A stretch of DNA of 6,985 bases from an uncultured Collinsella sp. (GTDB taxonomy: Bacteria; Actinomycetota; Coriobacteriia; Coriobacteriales; Coriobacteriaceae): contig CAKUCJ010000064.1 in the NCBI GenBank assembly GCA_934643435.1, positions 1 through 6,985 on the forward strand, written 5' to 3'. The notes beneath the pieces were generated by a model, which saw only the letters and a list, made by a program, of their open reading frames with translations, was not told the DNA's origin and ran no database searches. Positions 1-5,848 of this stretch are shown piece by piece. Every line of letters starts with the position of its first letter. Within the stretch, counting starts at the first letter, position 1. The translations under genes and the position numbers were made by a program.

Positions 1-639
1 ACCACGCCCGACGGTACGACCATCTACTATTACGCGCTCTTTGGCCTGGTCGCGATGATGTCTGCCGAGTTTGCCGCTTTGAGCGTCGTCGATTTGCAGC
101 CCAATCTGTCCGGCCTCGGCGCGCGTCGCTGCGTGGGCGGCGTTTCCAAGACAGCGTCGCTGGCCGGCATCTTTGTCGGCTCGTGGCTGGTTTCCTTTGC
201 CTCGATGGCAGTTGCGATTGGTTACGTGCGCCTGGTGGTCGGCGTCGACTTTGGCGGGCGCGAGAGCCTGTGCCTGGCGGGCGGCGCCGCATCCGCGCTC
301 GCCGCCACGGGTCTGGGAGTTTTTGTGGGCACGCTTCCCGTTAAGGGCGGCAAGGCGTCCAAGTCGGGCATCCTCACGGGCTTTGCCACCACGTGCGCCC
401 TGTTCGCCGGCCTCTACGGCGAGCCGGCGATGGCGCTTGCCGACGACGTCGCCCGCGCCTGCCCGGCCGAGTGCTGGCTCAACCCCGTCAAGCTCATCTG
501 CGACATGTTCAACCGTCTGTATTTCTTTGAGGATCTGGGGCCCTTTGCCGTTCGCGCCGGCGCGCTGGTCCTCATGGCCCTGGTGTTTGTCGCCGCCGCC
601 ACGCTGATCTTTGGAAGGAGCCGCTATGAGCACCTTTAA
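1..639 (+). CDS. ABC-2-type transporter permease subunit (5' truncated)
   Basis: The frame is open from base 1 to a TAA at 637-639, so the true start lies upstream and 212 C-terminal residues are visible. The ATGs at 55 and 58 are internal, because the codons before them read as coherent membrane-protein sequence. About five hydrophobic segments are visible: roughly residues 9-27, 53-78, 90-110, 122-142 and 183-205 of the visible part. Before the last segment lies NPVKLICDMFNRLYFF, which resembles the NPxxLIxDxFxxLYYY stretch I know from ABC-2 family permeases. The role would be membrane export of an unknown substrate, driven by an ATPase not present here. The end overlaps the next permease by 14 bases, which suggests translational coupling and a heterodimeric pair. 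The family call is fairly safe; the substrate is unknown. Confidence 0.75.
   Translation, partial: TTPDGTTIYYYALFGLVAMMSAEFAALSVVDLQPNLSGLGARRCVGGVSKTASLAGIFVGSWLVSFASMAVAIGYVRLVVGVDFGGRESLCLAGGAASALAATGLGVFVGTLPVKGGKASKSGILTGFATTCALFAGLYGEPAMALADDVARACPAECWLNPVKLICDMFNRLYFFEDLGPFAVRAGALVLMALVFVAAATLIFGRSRYEHL
613..620 (+). promoter_or_regulatory. Ribosome binding site that fixes the start of the second permease
   Basis: GGAAGGAG lies 5 bases before the ATG at 626, inside the end of the preceding gene. It favours ATG 626 over the in-frame TTG at 611, which would place this Shine-Dalgarno sequence inside the coding region and add only five residues. Confidence 0.75.
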
Positions 640-1831
640 GACCGCGCTTCGCATGGCGCTCGCGCACCCGTTCTACCTGCTCATCTATACGGTGTTCATT
701 TCGCTCATGGGTGTGTTCATTGCTGCCTCGGTGAGCTGGAACTCGTCGCAGCTCACCGAGTACAAGCCCTATGACGCCAACGTGATCGTGGTCGACCGCG
801 ACGACAGCGGTCTTTCGCGGGCGCTTACCAAGCACCTGGGTTCGCGCTTTGACCTGGTCACGGGCGTCGGCGACGACACGTATGACCTTGCCGATGCGCT
901 CTCCAAGAGCAACAGCGCCAAGGGCAGTGCCGATTGCGTGTTCTTTATCCCGGAGGGGTTCGAGGACGACCTTGTTGCAGCCGCCCGTGCGGGGGAGGCC
1001 CTGCCCAAGCTCGACGTGACCTACGGTTCCGGCACCATGGCGGCGGCGCTCTCGTCTGCCGAGGCCTCGCGCTGGATCTCGCTCGCGGGCGCTGTGGCGG
1101 CGCTGGAGCCTGCCGCCTCCGACGGCGACGTCGCCAAGGCCGCCGAGCACGCCGCCGCCAAGCGCGCCGAGGTTCAGATCGAGCAGGTCAAGGTCGACTC
1201 GACTGCCGCCGCCACGCTCGAGTCGTATTTCAACTTTGGCGCGTACGCGATTATCTCGTCGGTCATCGTGTCGGTGGGGCTGGTGTTCTCGGGCATGAAC
1301 GAGCCCGAGCGCGTGCGCCGCATGGAGGCCGCCCCGCTCTCCGAGCGCCAGCGTTCGCTTGCCGTGTTCGCGGCCGCTGCCGTGCTCACCGTCTGCATCT
1401 GGCTCGTGTCGAGCATGATGGGCGTTGTGGGCTTTGCCGGCGCGGTTGCCGAGGTCGGCGTGGGCCGCGTGTGCCTGGCGCTGGCGGCGACGTTTGCTCT
1501 GGCGCTGACGCCGCTGGCCGTTGGCTTTACGCTGTCGGGCCTGGGTGCGCGCGAGGAGCTGCTCAACGGCGTGGGCAACCTGCTCGGCATGCTCATGACG
1601 TTTTTGGGCGGCGCCTGGATGCCACTGTCGCTCATGGGTTCGGCCGTGCAGACCGTGGCGCACTTTGTGCCGACGTATTGGGTGAACGACGCAATCGGCA
1701 AGGCGCTCGCCTCGGATCTGACGTCTGCCGTGCTGGGCGACATCGCCTGCGACCTGGGCGTCACCGTGCTCTTCGCCGCCGCTATCGCCGCCGTGGGCCT
1801 AGCCCTCACCCACACCAAAGCCCGAGCCTAG
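626..1831 (+). CDS. ABC-2-type transporter permease subunit
   Basis: This 401-residue membrane protein begins MSTFKTALRMALAHPFYLLI. One transmembrane segment lies at about residues 15-36. A soluble, presumably extracytoplasmic region of about 170 residues follows, rich in Ala and Asp. The C-terminal half holds about five more transmembrane segments, starting near residue 205 (YAIISSVIVSVGLVFSGM). The layout of one helix, a large loop and a C-terminal helix bundle is that of the ABC-2 membrane family with an ectodomain (ABC2_membrane_3/YhgE-like). FLGGAWMPLSLM followed by VAHFVPTYWVNDAI is typical of the last helices in this family. A cytoplasmic stretch NEPERVRRMEAAPLSERQR separates two helices. 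The start is set by a strong ribosome binding site and overlaps the upstream permease by 14 bases, so the two are probably co-translated partners. No ATPase domain is present. The substrate cannot be read from the sequence. Confidence 0.8.
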   Translation: MSTFKTALRMALAHPFYLLIYTVFISLMGVFIAASVSWNSSQLTEYKPYDANVIVVDRDDSGLSRALTKHLGSRFDLVTGVGDDTYDLADALSKSNSAKGSADCVFFIPEGFEDDLVAAARAGEALPKLDVTYGSGTMAAALSSAEASRWISLAGAVAALEPAASDGDVAKAAEHAAAKRAEVQIEQVKVDSTAAATLESYFNFGAYAIISSVIVSVGLVFSGMNEPERVRRMEAAPLSERQRSLAVFAAAAVLTVCIWLVSSMMGVVGFAGAVAEVGVGRVCLALAATFALALTPLAVGFTLSGLGAREELLNGVGNLLGMLMTFLGGAWMPLSLMGSAVQTVAHFVPTYWVNDAIGKALASDLTSAVLGDIACDLGVTVLFAAAIAAVGLALTHTKARA

Positions 1832-1840
1832 CCATCGGGT

Positions 1841-1860
1841 ACTCATTGGGGACAGACTTT
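1841..1860 (+). repeat. Truncated copy of the GGGGAC palindromic repeat
   Basis: This 20-base copy matches the first 19 bases of the unit that follows it without a gap; only its last base differs (TTT against TTA). The right terminal arm is missing. It begins 10 bases after the stop codon of the permease, so the repeat block abuts the gene end without disrupting it. Confidence 0.8.
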
Positions 1861-1887
1861 ACTCATTGGGGACAGACTTAAACGACT
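1861..1887 (+). repeat. 27-nt GGGGAC palindromic repeat unit
   Basis: A full-length 27-base unit with left arm ACTCATT, core GGGGACAGACTTA and right arm AACGACT. The arms pair imperfectly (5 of 7 positions). The left arm matches the units at 1841 and 1958, while the right arm matches the type seen at 5542-5601, so it looks like a hybrid of two subtypes. It is followed directly by another unit start at 1888. Confidence 0.8.
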
Positions 1888-1957
1888 AGTCATTGGGGAC
1901 AGTCCTTGCCGATCCGCCGGTTTGCTGGCCGGACTGGCAAGGACTGTCCTCGGCGGC
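1888..1957 (+). repeat. 57-nt hairpin element, copy 1
   Basis: It starts with the repeat head AGTCATT and then forms a long hairpin. The arm 1895-1910 pairs with 1936-1951 over 16 positions, the inner 14 perfectly (GGACAGTCCTTGCC against GGCAAGGACTGTCC), with one G-T wobble near the base. The 25-base loop (1911-1935) can fold further, pairing CCG/CCGG with CTGG/CCGG around a TTTG turn and one bulge. A second copy with the same 16-25-16 geometry and orientation lies at 5609-5665. No T-tract follows, so it is not a standard intrinsic terminator. Confidence 0.8.
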
Positions 1958-2017
1958 ACTCATTGGGGACAGACTTAAATGAGTAGTTTCACTCATTTAA
2001 GTCTGTCCCCAATGAGT
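1958..2017 (+). repeat. Perfect inverted pair of 27-nt repeat units
   Basis: The unit at 1958-1984 is followed, after the 6-base spacer AGTTTC, by its exact reverse complement at 1991-2017. Together they make a perfect 27-bp stem with a 6-base loop. Each arm is itself bounded by ACTCATT and AATGAGT, so it can alternatively fold as two small hairpins. Pairing stops at both outer and inner edges, so the symmetric region is exactly one unit on each side. It could act as a transcript-end or mRNA-stabilising structure between the two operons, but there is no downstream T-run. Confidence 0.85.
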
Positions 2018-2050
2018 AGGTTGAACGTCCCTAACTGCCGGGTGACTAGT
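2018..2050 (+). repeat. Degenerate inverted-orientation repeat fragment
   Basis: The 21 bases at 2023-2043 match 5683-5703 in the second block at 19 positions, both running GAACGTCCC...CTGCCGGGT. This looks like half of a CCGGCAG-type unit in reverse orientation: the right arm CTGCCGG is present and the left arm is lost. It is followed by GACTAGT (2044-2050), a heptamer also present at 1884-1890. Confidence 0.6.
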
Positions 2051-2083
2051 TTGAAATAAATGTCATATGTCGCGAAAAAATAG

Positions 2084-2112
2084 TTCGCCTGGGTTTACTA
2101 TGGCTCTATAAA
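2084..2112 (+). promoter_or_regulatory. Possible sigma70-type promoter of the ATPase-permease operon
   Basis: The stretch between the repeats and the ATPase start (about 2051-2130) is clearly richer in A+T than its surroundings. TATAAA at 2107-2112 is a good -10 candidate. TTCGCC at 2084-2089 is a weak -35 candidate, with a 17-base spacer. A small hairpin (GCGAA at 2072-2076 with TTCGC at 2084-2088) overlaps the -35 position. This would give a very short 5' leader. I see no clear operator. Confidence 0.35.
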
Positions 2113-2120
2113 AGTAGTAC

Positions 2121-2124
2121 GAGG
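2121..2124 (+). promoter_or_regulatory. Ribosome binding site deciding the ATPase start
   Basis: GAGG lies 6 bases before ATG 2131. The competing in-frame ATG at 2143 is preceded only by a run of five G at 2133-2137. The first start is therefore preferred, although the alternative removes only four residues. Confidence 0.5.
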
Positions 2125-2130
2125 CTAACA

Positions 2131-2856
<726 letters not shown>

Positions 2857-2864
2857 GCGGCGCC

Positions 2865-5531
2865 ATGGCACCTCTCGCAAAACGACTCCCCCGCGAGCTG
2901 CGCCGCAATATTGGCAAGTACCTGGGCATCTTCTTGCTTATGTGCGGAAGCATTGCCCTCACGTCGGGCTTTTTGCTCGCGGCACATTCCATCGGCTGCC
3001 TTATCGACGACATGCGCGACGAGTACACCATCGAGGACGGCCGCGTGACCACCTCCTTCGAAGCCACCGACGACCAGCTCAAGGCCGCCGAGGACGCGGC
3101 CGAGAGCGTCGGCGGCGTCACGCTCTACAAGAATTTCTCCATCGACGCCATCATCAAAAAGGCGTCCGGCGACGACGGCATCAAGCGCACGCTGCGCACC
3201 TACGCGCACCGCACCAAGGTCGATATCGCGTCCTATTGCGAAGGCGAGCAGCCTCGCGCGGACGACGAGGTGGCTATCGACCGCGTCTTTGCCACCAACA
3301 ACGATCTTGCCGTGGGCGATAAGGTCGAGCTCGAGGGCCGCACCTACACCATCTGCGGCATCATGACCCAGCCCGATAGCCAGGCGCTGTTCCTCAACAA
3401 CTCCGACTTTACGGTGAACACCATCACCTATGGCGTGGCCGAAGTGACCGACGCCGGCTTTGCCGCGCTCGAGGACGCCGGCGGTGCGCCCGCCTACACC
3501 TACTCCTTTACCTTTAACGACCGCGACCTCTCCACCGCGGACCGTATCGATGCCGAGCAGGATATGGTCGAGGCGCTGGTGGACGCCGATGCGCGCGTGG
3601 ACGACCTGACCGATGCCGATTCCAACCAGGGCATCGGCTATGCGCGCGACGATGTGGACGGCGACTCCATGATGTGGACGACGCTGCTCGACATCATCAT
3701 CGTGATCATGGCGTTTGTCTTTGTGGTGCTCACCGACGCCACCATCGAGGAGGAGAGTGCCATCATCGGCACGCTGCTCGCCAGCGGCTATCGCCGTCGC
3801 GAGATCGTGCTGCACTACCTTGCGCTTCCCGCCATCGTGGGCGTGCTCGCGGCGCTGCTGGGCACCGCGCTCGGCGTCGTGTTCTTTACCGAGCCCATGC
3901 GCAGCCTCTATTACGGCTCGTACAGCCTGCCGCCCTTTCAGGTGTATTGGAGCTGGGAAATCTTTGTGAAGTGCGCCGTGGTTCCCGCCGCCGCGCTCAT
4001 TCTCATTACGTTGGTGGGCCTGCTTCGCAAGATGGGAAAGACCCCGCTGCAGTTTCTTCGTCACGAGGCGGGCGGCAAGTCGGGTACCAAACGCGGTTTT
4101 CAGCTGCCGGAGCGCATGGGTTTCGTCTCTCGCTTCCGCCTACGCATCTTCCTGCGCAATCTGGGCAACTTCGCCACGCTCTTCGTGGGTATCGCGTTTG
4201 CGTCGCTGCTGCTGCTCTTTGGCCTGGCGATCCTGCCCACGATGACGCACTATGCGGACAACCTGGAGACGAGCCTGGTCGCCGAGCATCAGTGCACGCT
4301 CAAGGCGCCGCTGGAGCTTGAAGGCACCGCCGAGGAACGCGGGCAGTGGTCGGCGCTCGAGCGTCTGCAGTCGGTGGACGGCGCGCTCCTCACTGCCGCC
4401 CAAGATGCCGACGACGAGCTTGACGACGCGGTCGATGCCGCGCAGGCGGCGGCCGATGCTGCGACCAGCGCTCCGTCTGCCGAGAGCCTGACTACAGCGC
4501 AGGATGCGCTCACCAAGGTCCAGGACAAGAAGGACGCCCTTTATGCGCGCCTCGACGATCTTGCCGACGCCCTTGGCTGCGACCGTGACGAGACCATCGA
4601 TTTGATCGAAAAGGCTTCGAAGATCGATACTGACAACGATGACATTCACCCCGTCAACACGACCGACAACGGTGCGGATAAGATTGCACAGGCCGAGAAA
4701 TACGCCGTCTACCAGCTGCAATACGACCGCGGCGATGGAAATGGGCAGGAGACGATCTCCATCTACGGCGTCTCGTCCGATTCTCGCTACTGGAAGGGGC
4801 TGGATGTCGGGGACGGACGCGTCGTCTTTGGCGGCGGCCTGCTCGACAAGTTTGGCTGGAGCGAGGGGCAGAAGGTTACGCTCCGCGACAAGTACGAGGG
4901 CAAGGACTATTCCCTGGAGTACGCGGGCAAGGGCTGCACCTGGGGCTCCAAGTCGGACATGAATATCTACATGAGCATCGACGACTTTAACGAGCTGTTC
5001 GGCAACGACGCTGCCTACTTTAACGGCTACGTGAGCGACGAGAAGCTCGACCTCGACGCGCGATACTTTGCCGGCGACACCACGCCCGACGACATGCGCG
5101 CCGTGGGCGACCAGTTTATTGGCATGATGAGCGACATGATCGGCATGATGGTCGGGCTCGCGGTGTTCATCTTTCTGCTGTTTATGTACCTGCTGACCAA
5201 GGCCGTTATCGATCATAGTGCCCGCTCGATTAGCTACATGAAGGTCTTTGGTTATCGTGACGGCGAGATCTCGCACCTGTACATTCGCTCGATCACGCTG
5301 TGCGTGGCGGCGTCGCTCGTGCTGAGCCTGCCCGTGATCATCGGCTCGCTTACGGCCATCTTCCGCTCTATGCTGCTCGCCTACAACGGCAATATCGAGA
5401 TCTATGTGCCCGCTTGGTCCATGGCGGCGTGTGTCGGCATCGGCTTTGCGACCTACCTGGTCGTGGCGCTGCTGCACACGCGCTCCATCAGGCGTGTCCC
5501 CCTGGCCGAGGCTCTCAAAGTCCAAGAGTAG
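2865..5531 (+). CDS. FtsX-like ABC transporter permease with two fused MacB-type halves and a coiled-coil insert
   Basis: An 888-residue membrane protein beginning MAPLAKRLPRELRRNIGKYL. The frame is open upstream, but that part lies inside the ATPase gene, and ATG 2865 gives the usual basic N-terminus before helix 1. Estimated helices are TM1 20-42, TM2 274-290, TM3 316-342, TM4 368-388, TM5 435-458, TM6 757-781, TM7 810-833 and TM8 851-872. This is one helix, an ectodomain and three helices, repeated twice, as if two MacB-like protomers were joined. The FtsX signature region appears in both halves: EEESAIIGTLLASGYRRREI after TM2 and ARSISYMKVFGYRDGEI after TM6. The second ectodomain (about 300 residues, against about 230 in the first) contains an Ala/Asp/Glu-rich stretch at about 493-572 that looks like a coiled coil. 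The end RRVPLAEALKVQE is typical of FtsX permeases. Its partner is the ATPase 8 bases upstream. It could move a lipid, peptide or lipoprotein, or do mechanical work at the envelope; the sequence does not decide. Confidence 0.9.
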   Translation: MAPLAKRLPRELRRNIGKYLGIFLLMCGSIALTSGFLLAAHSIGCLIDDMRDEYTIEDGRVTTSFEATDDQLKAAEDAAESVGGVTLYKNFSIDAIIKKASGDDGIKRTLRTYAHRTKVDIASYCEGEQPRADDEVAIDRVFATNNDLAVGDKVELEGRTYTICGIMTQPDSQALFLNNSDFTVNTITYGVAEVTDAGFAALEDAGGAPAYTYSFTFNDRDLSTADRIDAEQDMVEALVDADARVDDLTDADSNQGIGYARDDVDGDSMMWTTLLDIIIVIMAFVFVVLTDATIEEESAIIGTLLASGYRRREIVLHYLALPAIVGVLAALLGTALGVVFFTEPMRSLYYGSYSLPPFQVYWSWEIFVKCAVVPAAALILITLVGLLRKMGKTPLQFLRHEAGGKSGTKRGFQLPERMGFVSRFRLRIFLRNLGNFATLFVGIAFASLLLLFGLAILPTMTHYADNLETSLVAEHQCTLKAPLELEGTAEERGQWSALERLQSVDGALLTAAQDADDELDDAVDAAQAAADAATSAPSAESLTTAQDALTKVQDKKDALYARLDDLADALGCDRDETIDLIEKASKIDTDNDDIHPVNTTDNGADKIAQAEKYAVYQLQYDRGDGNGQETISIYGVSSDSRYWKGLDVGDGRVVFGGGLLDKFGWSEGQKVTLRDKYEGKDYSLEYAGKGCTWGSKSDMNIYMSIDDFNELFGNDAAYFNGYVSDEKLDLDARYFAGDTTPDDMRAVGDQFIGMMSDMIGMMVGLAVFIFLLFMYLLTKAVIDHSARSISYMKVFGYRDGEISHLYIRSITLCVAASLVLSLPVIIGSLTAIFRSMLLAYNGNIEIYVPAWSMAACVGIGFATYLVVALLHTRSIRRVPLAEALKVQE

Positions 5532-5568
5532 TCATTGGGTAGTCATTGGGGACAGGCTTAAACGACCA
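5530..5568 (+). repeat. GGGGAC repeat: tandem head duplication plus a 27-nt unit
   Basis: AGTCATTGGG occurs at 5530-5539 and again at 5541-5550. The first is a bare head and the second continues as a full unit (5542-5568) ending AAACGACCA. The first head overlaps the TAG stop codon of the permease (5529-5531), so the repeat supplies the last two bases of the stop. Confidence 0.8.
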
Positions 5569-5572
5569 AAAG

Positions 5573-5601
5573 TGGTCATTGGGGACAGGCTTAAACGACC
5601 A
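5573..5601 (+). repeat. 27-nt GGGGAC repeat unit with terminal inverted arms
   Basis: The 27 bases at 5575-5601 repeat 5542-5568 exactly, with a 6-base spacer between them. With two flanking bases this copy is bounded by TGGTCATT on the left and AACGACCA on the right, which pair at 7 of 8 positions. Confidence 0.85.
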
Positions 5602-5608
5602 GTCGTCG

Positions 5609-5665
5609 GGGGACAGTCTTTGCCGATTCGCCGTCTCGCCGGCCGGGCTGGCAAGGACTGTCCCC
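5609..5665 (+). repeat. 57-nt hairpin element, copy 2
   Basis: The arm 5609-5624 (GGGGACAGTCTTTGCC) pairs with 5650-5665 (GGCAAGGACTGTCCCC) over 16 positions with one T-G wobble. The loop is 25 bases, the same as in copy 1, and 19 of the 25 loop positions are identical. Sixteen bases through the right arm (5648-5663) are identical to 1934-1949. Copy 2 has the same orientation as copy 1. There is no T-tract after the stem. Confidence 0.85.
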
Positions 5666-5670
5666 AACTG

Positions 5671-5701
5671 CCGGCAGGAAAGGAACGTCCCCAGCTGCCG
5701 G
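5671..5701 (+). repeat. Repeat unit with a different arm sequence, reverse orientation
   Basis: It is bounded by CCGGCAG (5671-5677) and CTGCCGG (5695-5701), a perfect 7-bp inverted pair. It contains GTCCCC, the reverse complement of the GGGGAC core. The arms are unrelated to the ACTCATT and AGTCGTT arms of the other units, yet the position of the core beside one arm is the same. Its left arm also forms the 10-base palindrome CTGCCGGCAG (5668-5677) with the end of the preceding hairpin element. Confidence 0.65.
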
Positions 5702-5754
5702 GTAGTGAAAGAGTGTCCCTAACGACAAGTCGTTTAAGAGCGTCCCCAACGACT
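5702..5754 (+). repeat. Two reverse-orientation GGGGAC repeat units, one degenerate
   Basis: The unit at 5728-5754 is 27 bases long with perfect arms AGTCGTT and AACGACT, and reads GGGGAC on the minus strand. The stretch before it (5702-5727) aligns as a degenerate unit: GAGTGTCCCTAACGAC against GAGCGTCCCCAACGAC, with a decayed outer arm. Where they meet, AACGAC-AA-GTCGTT (5721-5734) forms a near-continuous palindrome. Confidence 0.65.
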
Positions 5755-5774
5755 AGGTGCTCCCGCTTCCGCGC

Positions 5775-5805
5775 TTGACTTTGACCCTACTCCAATGGGT
5801 ACCAT
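5775..5805 (+). promoter_or_regulatory. Weak candidate promoter of the DUF362 gene
   Basis: The repeats end at 5754, and 5755-5848 is unique leader sequence. TTGACT (5775-5780) and TTGACC (5781-5786) lie in tandem and both resemble a -35 box. The only nearby -10-like hexamer I see is TACCAT (5800-5805), which gives a 19-base spacer from the first box. The match is poor, so this is only a possible site. Confidence 0.25.
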
Positions 5806-5834
5806 CCTCTTATGTCTGTAACGCCATATAGACC

Positions 5835-5840
5835 GAGGGG
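5835..5840 (+). promoter_or_regulatory. Ribosome binding site of the DUF362 gene
   Basis: GAGGGG stands 8 bases before ATG 5849. It supports that start and independent translation initiation after the 317-base gap. Confidence 0.65.
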
Positions 5841-5848
5841 ATAGATCT

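Noticed and set aside
572..1663. Long minus-strand open frame of 363 codons opposite the second permease
   Set aside because: Its product is dominated by Arg, His, Gly and Ala with no domain pattern, as expected from the complement of a high-GC gene; the + strand frame has clear membrane helices.
1841..2017. CRISPR array
   Set aside because: Units are near 27 nt but are adjacent or inverted, vary in sequence, and lack uniform unique spacers; no cas genes are present.
1958..2017. Standard Rho-independent terminator
   Set aside because: The stem is perfect and long, but there is no T-tract after it on either strand, so it is listed as a repeat and only suggested as a transcript-end structure.
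4140..5525. Minus-strand open frame of 461 codons opposite the second half of the permease
   Set aside because: Same reasoning: no recognisable motif and complete overlap with a well-supported gene.
5404..5778. Plus-strand open frame of 124 codons running from the permease into the repeats
   Set aside because: The first part is an out-of-frame reading of the permease and the rest is translated repeat (peptides such as VIGDRLKRP); there is no ribosome binding site.
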